Source: Tenacibaculum sp. M341
Lineage (GTDB): Bacteria; Bacteroidota; Bacteroidia; Flavobacteriales; Flavobacteriaceae
DNA length: 50,495 bases
Direction of reading: 5' to 3'
NCBI RefSeq assembly: GCF_004337695.1
Contig: NZ_SJXJ01000027.1
Location: 1-50,495, forward strand
Positions within the stretch are counted from its first letter, which is position 1, and the number at the start of each line of letters is the position of its first letter. Made by a program: the position numbers and the translations under genes. The notes beneath the pieces were generated by a model. The model did not search any database, was not told where the DNA came from, and worked only from the letters and a program-made list of their open reading frames with translations. This document shows positions 8,911 through 15,625 of the stretch, in pieces.

Positions 8911-9081
8911 CTACGATACCACACATTGACCAGTTATTCTATCACAATGAATCGGAACTAAAGTATCTCCAATTTTAAGATGGCATTCTCTGTCATCTTT
9001 ACATCTATAATATGATCCACCATTAATAGATAATTGTTGTTCTTTTTTTAGAACTTTTCCTAAATTTTTGATTGTTTTCAT
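8911..9081 (-). CDS. double-glycine-leader peptide (bacteriocin/RiPP-like precursor)
   Basis: A 56-codon ORF runs from ATG at 9081 to TAG at 8911. The N-terminal 22 residues read as a leader: LGKVLKKEQQLSINGG (residues 7-22), with the Gly-Gly pair at 21-22. This matches the pattern of flavobacterial 'bacteriocin' or natural-product precursors cut by C39-peptidase ABC exporters. The 34-residue core has four Cys (C27, C34, C46, C53), spaced for two disulfides, and ends in V-V-S. No exporter, peptidase or modification enzyme is nearby, so it would rely on a transporter elsewhere. I found no convincing promoter close upstream. Confidence 0.7.
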   Translation of the reverse strand: MKTIKNLGKVLKKEQQLSINGGSYYRCKDDRECHLKIGDTLVPIHCDRITGQCVVS

Positions 9082-9266
9082 AATAAATAAAATTAAAATT
9101 AATTTTTTGTTTTTTAAATATTTATTGCCTACTAAGGCTTTGGTTTTTATTTGTTGAGTTAAGAAACTATTATAGTTTTCTTATTTAACTGTTTACGTAA
9201 TTTAGATAACTAGATTATTCATTTTCACAATTAGAAATAATTGCATTATGTGAATTATCAAATTTG

Positions 9267-9297
9267 ATATTTACTTATCTGTTAAATAAGTAAATAT
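9267..9297. repeat. 12-bp perfect inverted repeat
   Basis: ATATTTACTTAT at 9267-9278 and its exact complement ATAAGTAAATAT at 9286-9297 are separated by 7 bases. The repeat lies about 185 bases upstream of the GG-leader peptide start. With only two G/C pairs it would be a weak terminator. A regulator-binding site is possible. Confidence 0.5.
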
Positions 9298-9481
9298 TAA
9301 TCTAAATCACTTTGTTTATTTAGAAAAGTTACACATGTGGTTAAAAGCAAATGGTTAACTATTCTTTTAATTGGTTTAAGATTTGTAAATTTAAAAGGGT
9401 GTTTTCAATTTTTAATAATTTTTCTTTTTCATGGTGTTTTTATTAGCAATTAATATTCTTTTTTATTGTTGTTTTTGTTGT

Positions 9482-9500
9482 ATAACACCGTTTGTGTTAT
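9482..9500. repeat. 7-bp inverted repeat
   Basis: ATAACAC (9482-9488) and GTGTTAT (9494-9500) flank CCGTT-type bases. It lies just downstream, on the minus strand, of the TACATTTG element at 9515-9508, so it could be the 5' hairpin of a transcript or an operator. Confidence 0.35.
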
Positions 9501-9606
9501 GATATCTCAAATGTAGAAAATCTTTTTGCTTTGCATGTTTAAATTTTTCTTAAAAAATAATCAATGCTTATTTTTTTCTCTCATGATTCAGTTTTTATTC
9601 TTTTTT

Positions 9607-10311
9607 TTAAAGATGATTTACTTTATCTAAGAATAGATTAACAGTTTGATTATTAGGGCTAATTTTGTGAGCGATTTCAAATTTTTTTTTGGCTTTTTCA
9701 AAATCATTCATTTTTAAATAGCATTCACCAATAGAGAACTCTGCAAGCATACTGTTTGGATTTTGTTTTAATGAGAATTCAAAATCTACAATGGCTTCTT
9801 TAAAAAGACCTAAATCCATTTTACAGAAAGCTCTATTGTCAATTGCTTCAAAGAATTGAGGGAATAAATCAATTGCTTTTGAGTATTCATCGATAGCTTC
9901 TAAATGCTTTTTCTCGTTGGTTAACTCATATGCGGTTTTATAATAATTATTAGCGATCGAAATATAGAATTCAGGTGATTGAGTTTGTTTTAAATATTCA
10001 TGATAGCCAATTAAATCAGATGATTTAACAGGTTTGTTAGTTATAAATATTGGGTTCTCAAATCCGTTTTGATCAATTGGAGCGTGGTAGTTGAAAACTT
10101 TTAAAGAGTCAATTTCTGTTATACTCGGAGTTTTATTTAGTGGAGCGTAGGTTAATACATGATAACAATTATTATTAGTTTCATGAACTAATAATTTGTA
10201 TACAAAATATTTACCATTAATTTTACAATAAAAAATGTCACCTTCTAAAAGATCTCTTTTGTTTTCTGAAGATTTACTGGTATTTGAAAATAATTTTTTT
10301 AGTATGCTCAT
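9607..10311 (-). CDS. TPR-repeat protein
   Basis: Residues 1-110 form an unrecognised N-terminal domain with beta strands (GDIFYCKINGKYFVYKLLVHE). Residues 115-230 contain three tetratricopeptide repeats, each with the A-x-x-x-x-x-A-I pattern (EAIDEYSKAIDLFPQFFEA; EAIVDFEFSLKQNPNSMLA; KAKKKFEIAHKISPNNQTV). TPRs bind partner proteins. There is no signal peptide, so it is cytoplasmic. No partner is evident from the neighbours. Confidence 0.75.
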   Translation of the reverse strand: MSILKKLFSNTSKSSENKRDLLEGDIFYCKINGKYFVYKLLVHETNNNCYHVLTYAPLNKTPSITEIDSLKVFNYHAPIDQNGFENPIFITNKPVKSSDLIGYHEYLKQTQSPEFYISIANNYYKTAYELTNEKKHLEAIDEYSKAIDLFPQFFEAIDNRAFCKMDLGLFKEAIVDFEFSLKQNPNSMLAEFSIGECYLKMNDFEKAKKKFEIAHKISPNNQTVNLFLDKVNHL

Positions 10312-10383
10312 AGAGTTTTAATTTGTTGTTCCTTTTTCTGTATTAAGAATTCCGATGTAATTGTAAATTTAATAAAACATCTT

Positions 10384-10725
10384 TTAATCTATAAAATTGA
10401 TATCAAGAGATGTATCTGAAAGAAAATATTGCCAGAGAGGTAGTAATGCTAAAATAAATAAAGTTATAGAAAGAGAGATTCCTACAATACTCATTATAAA
10501 ACTCCTTTTAAAAGATTTGATACTTTTAATTAAGCTGATAAAACCAATACCTACAGCAATTAACTTTTTTGTAATTAGGCTAGTAAATATTGTAACATCT
10601 AAATCAGCAATATCGTGTGTTTCGATTAAATATGAATGAATTAATTCAGAGGTTCGATAATTAAACCAAATCACAAATAAAATTCCTATGAGCGATAGTA
10701 CTATAGATGATATTCCTTTTTTCAT
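10384..10725 (-). CDS. small membrane protein, unknown
   Basis: The 113-residue protein has three hydrophobic stretches, about residues 5-23, 50-66 and 76-103. The last is long and ends with LLPLWQYFL. It is probably an inner-membrane protein. No motif is recognised. It lies 72 bases upstream of the TPR gene and may share its transcript. Confidence 0.5.
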   Translation of the reverse strand: MKKGISSIVLSLIGILFVIWFNYRTSELIHSYLIETHDIADLDVTIFTSLITKKLIAVGIGFISLIKSIKSFKRSFIMSIVGISLSITLFILALLPLWQYFLSDTSLDINFID

Positions 10726-10953
10726 TTGAATTACTTTTCAAAAACATATAACCAAATACAGTTGTATTTAGTTTTGATGTATGATTTTATTATGTTTTAA
10801 TAAAAAATAAAAGCAATAGGAGGATTAAAGACTATTTCTTCATCTTTTTTCAGACTTAAATTTATAAAAAAAGTAGTAACAGAAATATGCGTTTACACTT
10901 AAAGTTTTATACTAAATAATCAGTTTGTTAAGTTGTTTGTGTTTTATAATTAG

Positions 10954-12267
10954 TTACATTTCGTTTTCAAGCAAATAAAAATAATTTTTAAGTCCATAAG
11001 AGAATTTACCAGGATAAGAACCTAAAGTTTTGAATTCCTTTTTTAATATTTCTATTAAATCTTGTTTAATATCTTTTCCTTCTATTTTAGCACAGTTTAG
11101 TTTTACCCAATGAATCTTAGAAGAATTAGGGAAATCTTCAATTGCTTTAGCTAAATTTGGATCATCATATCTATTCTTATCGGCTAATCCTATAAAGTAA
11201 CTAATAGCGAATTTTTCACTTTTATATTCATTCCATCCTTTTTTATCAGTTTGTTCAGAAACATGTCCGGTTGAAACAGATTCAAGGTAAGCGTATATAT
11301 TTAAAAGCTCTTCATCTTTATGCTTGTCTGCTAATTCAATAATTTCTTTTCCTCGTTTTTTAAAGAATTCTTCTTCTGTTAATAATTTATTTAAGAATGA
11401 AATTCTTAATAAATCAGATGCTATTTTTCCATTAAAAGGTATTTGGTTGTTATTTAAAATTAATTTTGAGTCTATTAATACTTTTTTGATTGAATCCTTG
11501 GAATCCAGTTCTTTTACTTTCTTATAAGTAGATAATTGAAGATATTCTAAGCTTTCTGAACCAAAAATATTTTTAATAGTTTTCAAATCTTTAGCTAAAA
11601 AATATTTTTGAATGTTACTATTCCACCAGTCCCATTCCCAGTTCATATCTAAGAATATTAATTCATATGCACTTTTAGAATCTTTTAATTTTACTTTAGA
11701 AATTAAGTCAGAACGTTTTTTAATTTGATCGGTTCGTCCATGAATGATATAAATAGCTTTATCAATTCCTGTATGATTTTCAGAGTGATTTGCTTTTTTC
11801 CAGTGTTCGATAGCTTTTTTATAATTCCCTAAATTTAAATAACATTCACTTAACCAAACATCAATTCTGTAATCAGATTCTTTAATTTTTTTATAAATTT
11901 TGTAATGCTTAATTGCATTTTTATAGTCTTTAATTCTATGACTTTCAATAGCAAATTCTAAATTAAAACTCAATTCATTTGGTTGTTTTTGAATAGCTTT
12001 TTTATGTAATTCATAAGATTTAATGGGATCTATATTATACAATACATCGCCTATTAGATATTGGTGATATTCATTATTAGCTTTAGAAATTAAGTTATTT
12101 ACACAATCGTCAGAATCTTTATTAATTAAACAATCAGAAAAGAAATAATTGAAGTCTTGTTTTAGTTCAGCTTGATATTTCTTGATTAACTCTTTTTTAT
12201 GATTTATTTGAGCGTGAGAGTTTAAAAGAGCTAAACTGAAAATTATACAGTTAATAGTTTTAATCAT
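10954..12267 (-). CDS. exported TPR-like protein
   Basis: I start at the second ATG (M-I-K-T-I-N-C), giving 437 residues. That places a clean signal peptide first (IIFSLALLNSHAQ, cleavage after A-Q) and avoids overlap with the pseudogene upstream, whose TAA lies five bases before. The mature protein has TPR-type helices (YKNAIKHYKIYKK; YKKAIEHWKKA) in its first half and helical repeats after. It is probably periplasmic. The tight spacing suggests it was once coupled to the DUF2199 gene. Confidence 0.65.
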   Translation of the reverse strand: MIKTINCIIFSLALLNSHAQINHKKELIKKYQAELKQDFNYFFSDCLINKDSDDCVNNLISKANNEYHQYLIGDVLYNIDPIKSYELHKKAIQKQPNELSFNLEFAIESHRIKDYKNAIKHYKIYKKIKESDYRIDVWLSECYLNLGNYKKAIEHWKKANHSENHTGIDKAIYIIHGRTDQIKKRSDLISKVKLKDSKSAYELIFLDMNWEWDWWNSNIQKYFLAKDLKTIKNIFGSESLEYLQLSTYKKVKELDSKDSIKKVLIDSKLILNNNQIPFNGKIASDLLRISFLNKLLTEEEFFKKRGKEIIELADKHKDEELLNIYAYLESVSTGHVSEQTDKKGWNEYKSEKFAISYFIGLADKNRYDDPNLAKAIEDFPNSSKIHWVKLNCAKIEGKDIKQDLIEILKKEFKTLGSYPGKFSYGLKNYFYLLENEM

Positions 12268-12271
12268 TTTT

Positions 12272-12803
12272 TTATTCAATAATAGATTCAACAATCGTTT
12301 TTGCTTTTTGATAGGTTATTCCGTTTTTTTGATCAATTGTTAATTGATGATTTTCTTCCATAATTTGTATTTCAGGAATAATTCTTGGTTCTTGTTAAAT
12401 TGCAATAGACTTTATGTTTATAGTGTTTTCATAAGTTGTAATTTAATTTTGAATCCAACCAAAATATGGTCCGAAATCTTTACGATTTTCATTATTCCAA
12501 GAATCGATTCTAATTTTGAAGTTTTCAGGACTTATAGAAGTCCAAATGTCAAAAATATAAGTCCTCATCAAAATCAAGTATTGGTATTGTTACACGACCT
12601 TTGTGAAAAAAGTGAGTTTTATCTATTACACACAAATTTTTTTCAAGTTCTACACGTTCATCTATTTCATTTGGAGGAATAGAATAATAATAGTGTGGAA
12701 AATCAGAACTAAAACATAAAGGAATTCCTTTGTATGTTGTTTTACAATCATCACACTTTAAACTTGTTTTATTCTTTTTCTTAAATATTTTTAATAATCT
12801 CAT
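12272..12803 (-). pseudogene. DUF2199 protein, frameshifted with two stop codons
   Basis: The intact N-terminal part (84 codons, 12549-12803) matches DUF2199: CDDC near the start, then PLCFSSDFPHYYYSIPP, then RVELEKNLCVIDKTHFFHKGR. The homologous remainder continues in another frame (WTSISPENFKIRIDSW, DFGPYFGWIQN, then ENHQLTIDQKNGITYQ). One extra base in the A5 run at 12551-12555 explains the frame change. Downstream, two in-frame TAA codons interrupt it (12443-12445 and 12395-12397) before the original stop at 12272-12274. One indel could be a sequencing error, but two further stops argue for real decay. Its ATG overlaps the stop of the GNAT gene by one base. Confidence 0.85.
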
Positions 12804-13249
12804 TAGTCATTTTTCAGTTCCATATGTAAAATAGGATAAGGTTTTCCTGAAGAATCTAATTCAGAGCGCCCTACAATTGTAAAACCACAATGCTCATAAA
12901 AACCTACAGCTTGCTCATTTTGTTTATTAACATCAACTTTAGTAACATTTAAATTATTAATAGAGTAAGTTAAAAGTTCCTTACCTATTTTTTTACCTCT
13001 GTATTCAGGAGCAATAAACAACATTTCTAAATTCTGTTCAGCAACACCAATAAATCCTACTATTTTATTATCGTTATTCCTTATACATCTCAATTCAGCA
13101 ACATCTAAATAAGTATTTAAAATCAGTGGTTTAAAATATTCAATGTCTTCCTCTTTTAAAAAGTGATGAGTTGCTCTAACAGAAGCTTCCCAAACATTAA
13201 CTACTTCTTTATATTCAGTTTTATCTATAGTATCTATTTTTTGTCTCAT
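12803..13249 (-). CDS. GNAT N-acetyltransferase, YjaB-like
   Basis: This is a 148-residue single-domain acetyltransferase. The acetyl-CoA loop is visible in the A-motif (FIAPEYRGKKIGKELL, about 76-91). The C-terminal half closely follows E. coli YjaB: VNKQNEQAVGFYEHCGFTI, then GRSELDSSGKPYPILHMEL. The N-terminal WEASVRATHHFL also matches YjaB. It transfers an acetyl group from acetyl-CoA to an unknown amine. It is cytoplasmic and originally formed an overlapping pair with the DUF2199 gene. A 24-base inverted repeat lies upstream. Confidence 0.85.
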   Translation of the reverse strand: MRQKIDTIDKTEYKEVVNVWEASVRATHHFLKEEDIEYFKPLILNTYLDVAELRCIRNNDNKIVGFIGVAEQNLEMLFIAPEYRGKKIGKELLTYSINNLNVTKVDVNKQNEQAVGFYEHCGFTIVGRSELDSSGKPYPILHMELKND

Positions 13250-13258
13250 GCTCGTTTT

Positions 13259-13282
13259 GGTGCTAAATTAATACTTAGCACC
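13259..13282. repeat. 8-bp inverted repeat upstream of GNAT gene
   Basis: GGTGCTAA (13259-13266) and TTAGCACC (13275-13282) are perfect complements with an 8-base loop. They lie between the 3' end of thrC and the GNAT start at 13249. No T-run follows on the minus strand, so an operator or a weak hairpin is more likely than a strong terminator. Confidence 0.4.
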
Positions 13283-13330
13283 AATAATATGTATTTATAT
13301 GAAAAATTAAAAAACTATGAAACAAAGAAA

Positions 13331-14614
13331 CTAATTAATCAAAAACTCCTTTAAATCATTATAAGAACTGATTAATAACGATTTTTTCTCCTTTTTAATC
13401 AATTCTTGAATATCGGCAGGAATATCAATTTTTTGATTCAAAGTATTTTCTACTACATCTAAAAACTTTACAGGATGTGCTGTTTCTAAAAATACACCAT
13501 ATTCATCAGCTTGTAACTCATACTTTTCCAAACCTAAATACCCAACAGCTCCATGTGGATCTGCTATATATGTTGAGTTTTTATAAATTCTAGTCATGGC
13601 TTCTTTAGTATCAGTGTCAGAAAAAGAAAAAGAAGAAAAACCAGTTTTTAAATTTGCAAAATCATTATTAAATAATTGTTGAATACGAATAAAGTTACTC
13701 GGATTTCCTACATCCATGGCGTTAGAAATTGTAGGTTGAGATGATTTTGGTTCATACTTACCATCTTTCATAAATTGCGGAACCGTATCATTCACATTTG
13801 TAGCAGCTACAAAGTGTTTAATAGGTAATCCAAGTTTTTGAGCCATCATACCTGCACAAATATTTCCGAAGTTTCCGCTAGGTACCGAAAAAACAATGTC
13901 TTTGTGTTGCTTGTATAATTGTTTGTAAGCAAAAAAGTAATAAAACATTTGTGGCAACCAACGAGCAACATTAATAGAATTGGCAGAGGTTAGTTGACGT
14001 TCTATCCCAGCATCTAAAAAAGCAGTTTTTACCATGTCTTGGCAATCATCAAAAACACCATTAACTTCTAAAGCAGTAATATTTTTACCTAAAGTAGTCA
14101 ATTGTTTTTCTTGAATGTCACTCACTTTTCCACTCGGATATAAAATCACCACATCAACACCATTCACACCTAAAAAACCATTGGCAACTGCACCACCAGT
14201 ATCACCTGAAGTTGCTACTAAAACAGTTACTTTATTTGTGTTATTTTGATTAAAATACCCAAGACAACGTGCCATAAAACGAGCACCAACATCTTTAAAG
14301 GCTAGGGTAGGACCATGAAATAATTCTAAGGTTCCGATGTTATCTTCAACACTTACCACAGGAAATTCAAAAGAAATAGTTTCAGCTACAATTTTTTGTA
14401 AAACATCTTTCGGAATTTCATCACCTACAAATTGTTCAATGGCTTTAAAAGCAATTTCTTCATTAGAATACTGATCAATATTCTCAATAAAATCTTTTGA
14501 TAAAGGAGTAATATTCTCTGGAAAATATAAACCTCTATCAGGAGCCAATCCGTTTATTACTGCTCCTTTAAAAGAAACGTTTGGGGCGTTATGGTTAAGA
14601 CTATAATAATTCAT
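13331..14614 (-). CDS. thrC: threonine synthase
   Basis: The enzyme converts O-phosphohomoserine to threonine with pyridoxal phosphate. The 427 residues match the usual length. The PLP lysine is K107 in LAFKDVGARF. The phosphate-binding stretch VATSGDTGGAVANGF and the later SVPSGNFGNICAG are typical. It is the last gene of the operon, starting two bases after the thrB stop, so it is almost surely translated from the same mRNA and controlled by the leader upstream of thrA. Confidence 0.95.
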   Translation of the reverse strand: MNYYSLNHNAPNVSFKGAVINGLAPDRGLYFPENITPLSKDFIENIDQYSNEEIAFKAIEQFVGDEIPKDVLQKIVAETISFEFPVVSVEDNIGTLELFHGPTLAFKDVGARFMARCLGYFNQNNTNKVTVLVATSGDTGGAVANGFLGVNGVDVVILYPSGKVSDIQEKQLTTLGKNITALEVNGVFDDCQDMVKTAFLDAGIERQLTSANSINVARWLPQMFYYFFAYKQLYKQHKDIVFSVPSGNFGNICAGMMAQKLGLPIKHFVAATNVNDTVPQFMKDGKYEPKSSQPTISNAMDVGNPSNFIRIQQLFNNDFANLKTGFSSFSFSDTDTKEAMTRIYKNSTYIADPHGAVGYLGLEKYELQADEYGVFLETAHPVKFLDVVENTLNQKIDIPADIQELIKKEKKSLLISSYNDLKEFLIN

Positions 14615-14616
14615 AG

Positions 14617-15546
14617 TTAATTGCTTTCTAATGTTTTTATTCCTTGTGTGTTGATTTTTGATACGTGTATCTCGTAGTTAATAGTGGTGTTTTTAAAACA
14701 GTTTTCCATGGCTTTGCCTACTTTTTCGGCTATTTCCTTTCCTTTTGATAAGGCGTAAATTGAAGGACCAGAACCTGAAATTCCACAACCTAAAGCACCT
14801 GCTTGTAGGCTAGCTTCTTTGGTTTCATTAAAATTAGGAATAAGACTCGCTCTGTAAGGTTCTGCAAATTCATCATGTAATGATCGTCCAATTAACTCAT
14901 AATCAGAAGTAAACAAACCACTAATAAGTCCGCCCATATTTCCGGTTTGTTTGATAGCCTTTTTAAGTTCAATACTTTTGGGCATTACACCACGAGCTTC
15001 TGATGTTTTTATTGCTACCTGCGGATGAATAACTGTTGCGTATAAATTATCTGGTGCATTAATAGAAATAATATCTAAAGGTTCATAACTTCTAATTAAC
15101 GTAAAATTTCCTAATAAAACAGGCGCTACATTATCAGCATGCCAAGCTTTACTAGCCAATTCTTCACCTTTCATGGCAAACGGAACTAATTCTTCGTTTG
15201 AAAGAGGTTTACCAAGTAATTCATTCATAGCAAAAACAGTTCCAGAAGCACTGGCAGCACTACTACCAATACCGCTACCAGGTTTAATTTTTTTATGAAT
15301 TTCAATTTCAAAACCACAGTCAGGTTGTAAGTGTTCAAACAAGCTAAGAGCAGCCACACCAGCAACATTGTTTTCGGGTTCATAAGGTAAATCATGCCCA
15401 GTAATTTTGGTAATGGTAATTTTTTTGTCTTTGGTTTTTCTAACCACCATTTCATCACCAACAGTATCTAAACACAATCCCAATACATCAAATCCACAAG
15501 AGATATTTGCTACAGTAGCAGGAGAAAATATTTTTATTTCGTTCAT
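14617..15546 (-). CDS. thrB: homoserine kinase
   Basis: This GHMP-family kinase phosphorylates homoserine. I prefer the third in-frame ATG (M-N-E-I-K-I-F-S-P), because family members begin just before the FSPATVANISCGFDVLG stretch. ATGs at 15573 and 15555 would add 9 or 3 residues. The ATP-binding GHMP motif is PGSGIGSSAASASG, and the C-terminal GCGISGSGPS loop is present. It sits between thrA and thrC. The thrA-thrB gap contains five tandem copies of a 7-base repeat. Confidence 0.95.
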   Translation of the reverse strand: MNEIKIFSPATVANISCGFDVLGLCLDTVGDEMVVRKTKDKKITITKITGHDLPYEPENNVAGVAALSLFEHLQPDCGFEIEIHKKIKPGSGIGSSAASASGTVFAMNELLGKPLSNEELVPFAMKGEELASKAWHADNVAPVLLGNFTLIRSYEPLDIISINAPDNLYATVIHPQVAIKTSEARGVMPKSIELKKAIKQTGNMGGLISGLFTSDYELIGRSLHDEFAEPYRASLIPNFNETKEASLQAGALGCGISGSGPSIYALSKGKEIAEKVGKAMENCFKNTTINYEIHVSKINTQGIKTLESN

Positions 15547-15589
15547 TTTGTTCATTTCTTTTGAAGTATTCAAGAAATCAATTAAATTC

Positions 15590-15624
15590 TTCTAACTTCT
15601 AACTTCTAACTTCTAACTTCTAAC
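15590..15624. repeat. heptamer tandem repeat, 5 copies, between thrA and thrB
   Basis: Five exact consecutive copies of TTCTAAC (GTTAGAA on the coding strand) fill 15590-15624, ending one base before the thrA stop codon at 15626-15628. Such short tandem repeats change copy number by slippage. Here that would alter the spacing between thrA and thrB without changing protein sequence. Confidence 0.9.
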
Positions 15625-15625
15625 T

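Larger units (their letters stand above)
9082..9606. other. 525-bp intergenic region without a gene
   Basis: Very AT-rich, with no ORF longer than a few codons that I can support. It holds two inverted repeats (9267-9297 and 9482-9500). One TACATTTG (minus strand, 9515-9508) fits the Bacteroidota -7 consensus but lacks a recognisable -33 box. It may be the long upstream region of the GG-leader peptide gene. Confidence 0.5.

Noticed and set aside
12344-12682. Plus-strand ORF of 112 codons
   Set aside because: It lies opposite the DUF2199 pseudogene, whose minus-strand remnants show clear family sequence; the plus-strand product has no recognisable composition or start context.
15225-15461. 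Second minus-strand frame inside thrB
   Set aside because: Complete overlap with the well-supported homoserine kinase frame; Leu/Val-rich shadow translation.
15590-15624. CRISPR-like array
   Set aside because: The repeats are 7 bases and directly adjacent with no spacers; a simple tandem repeat.
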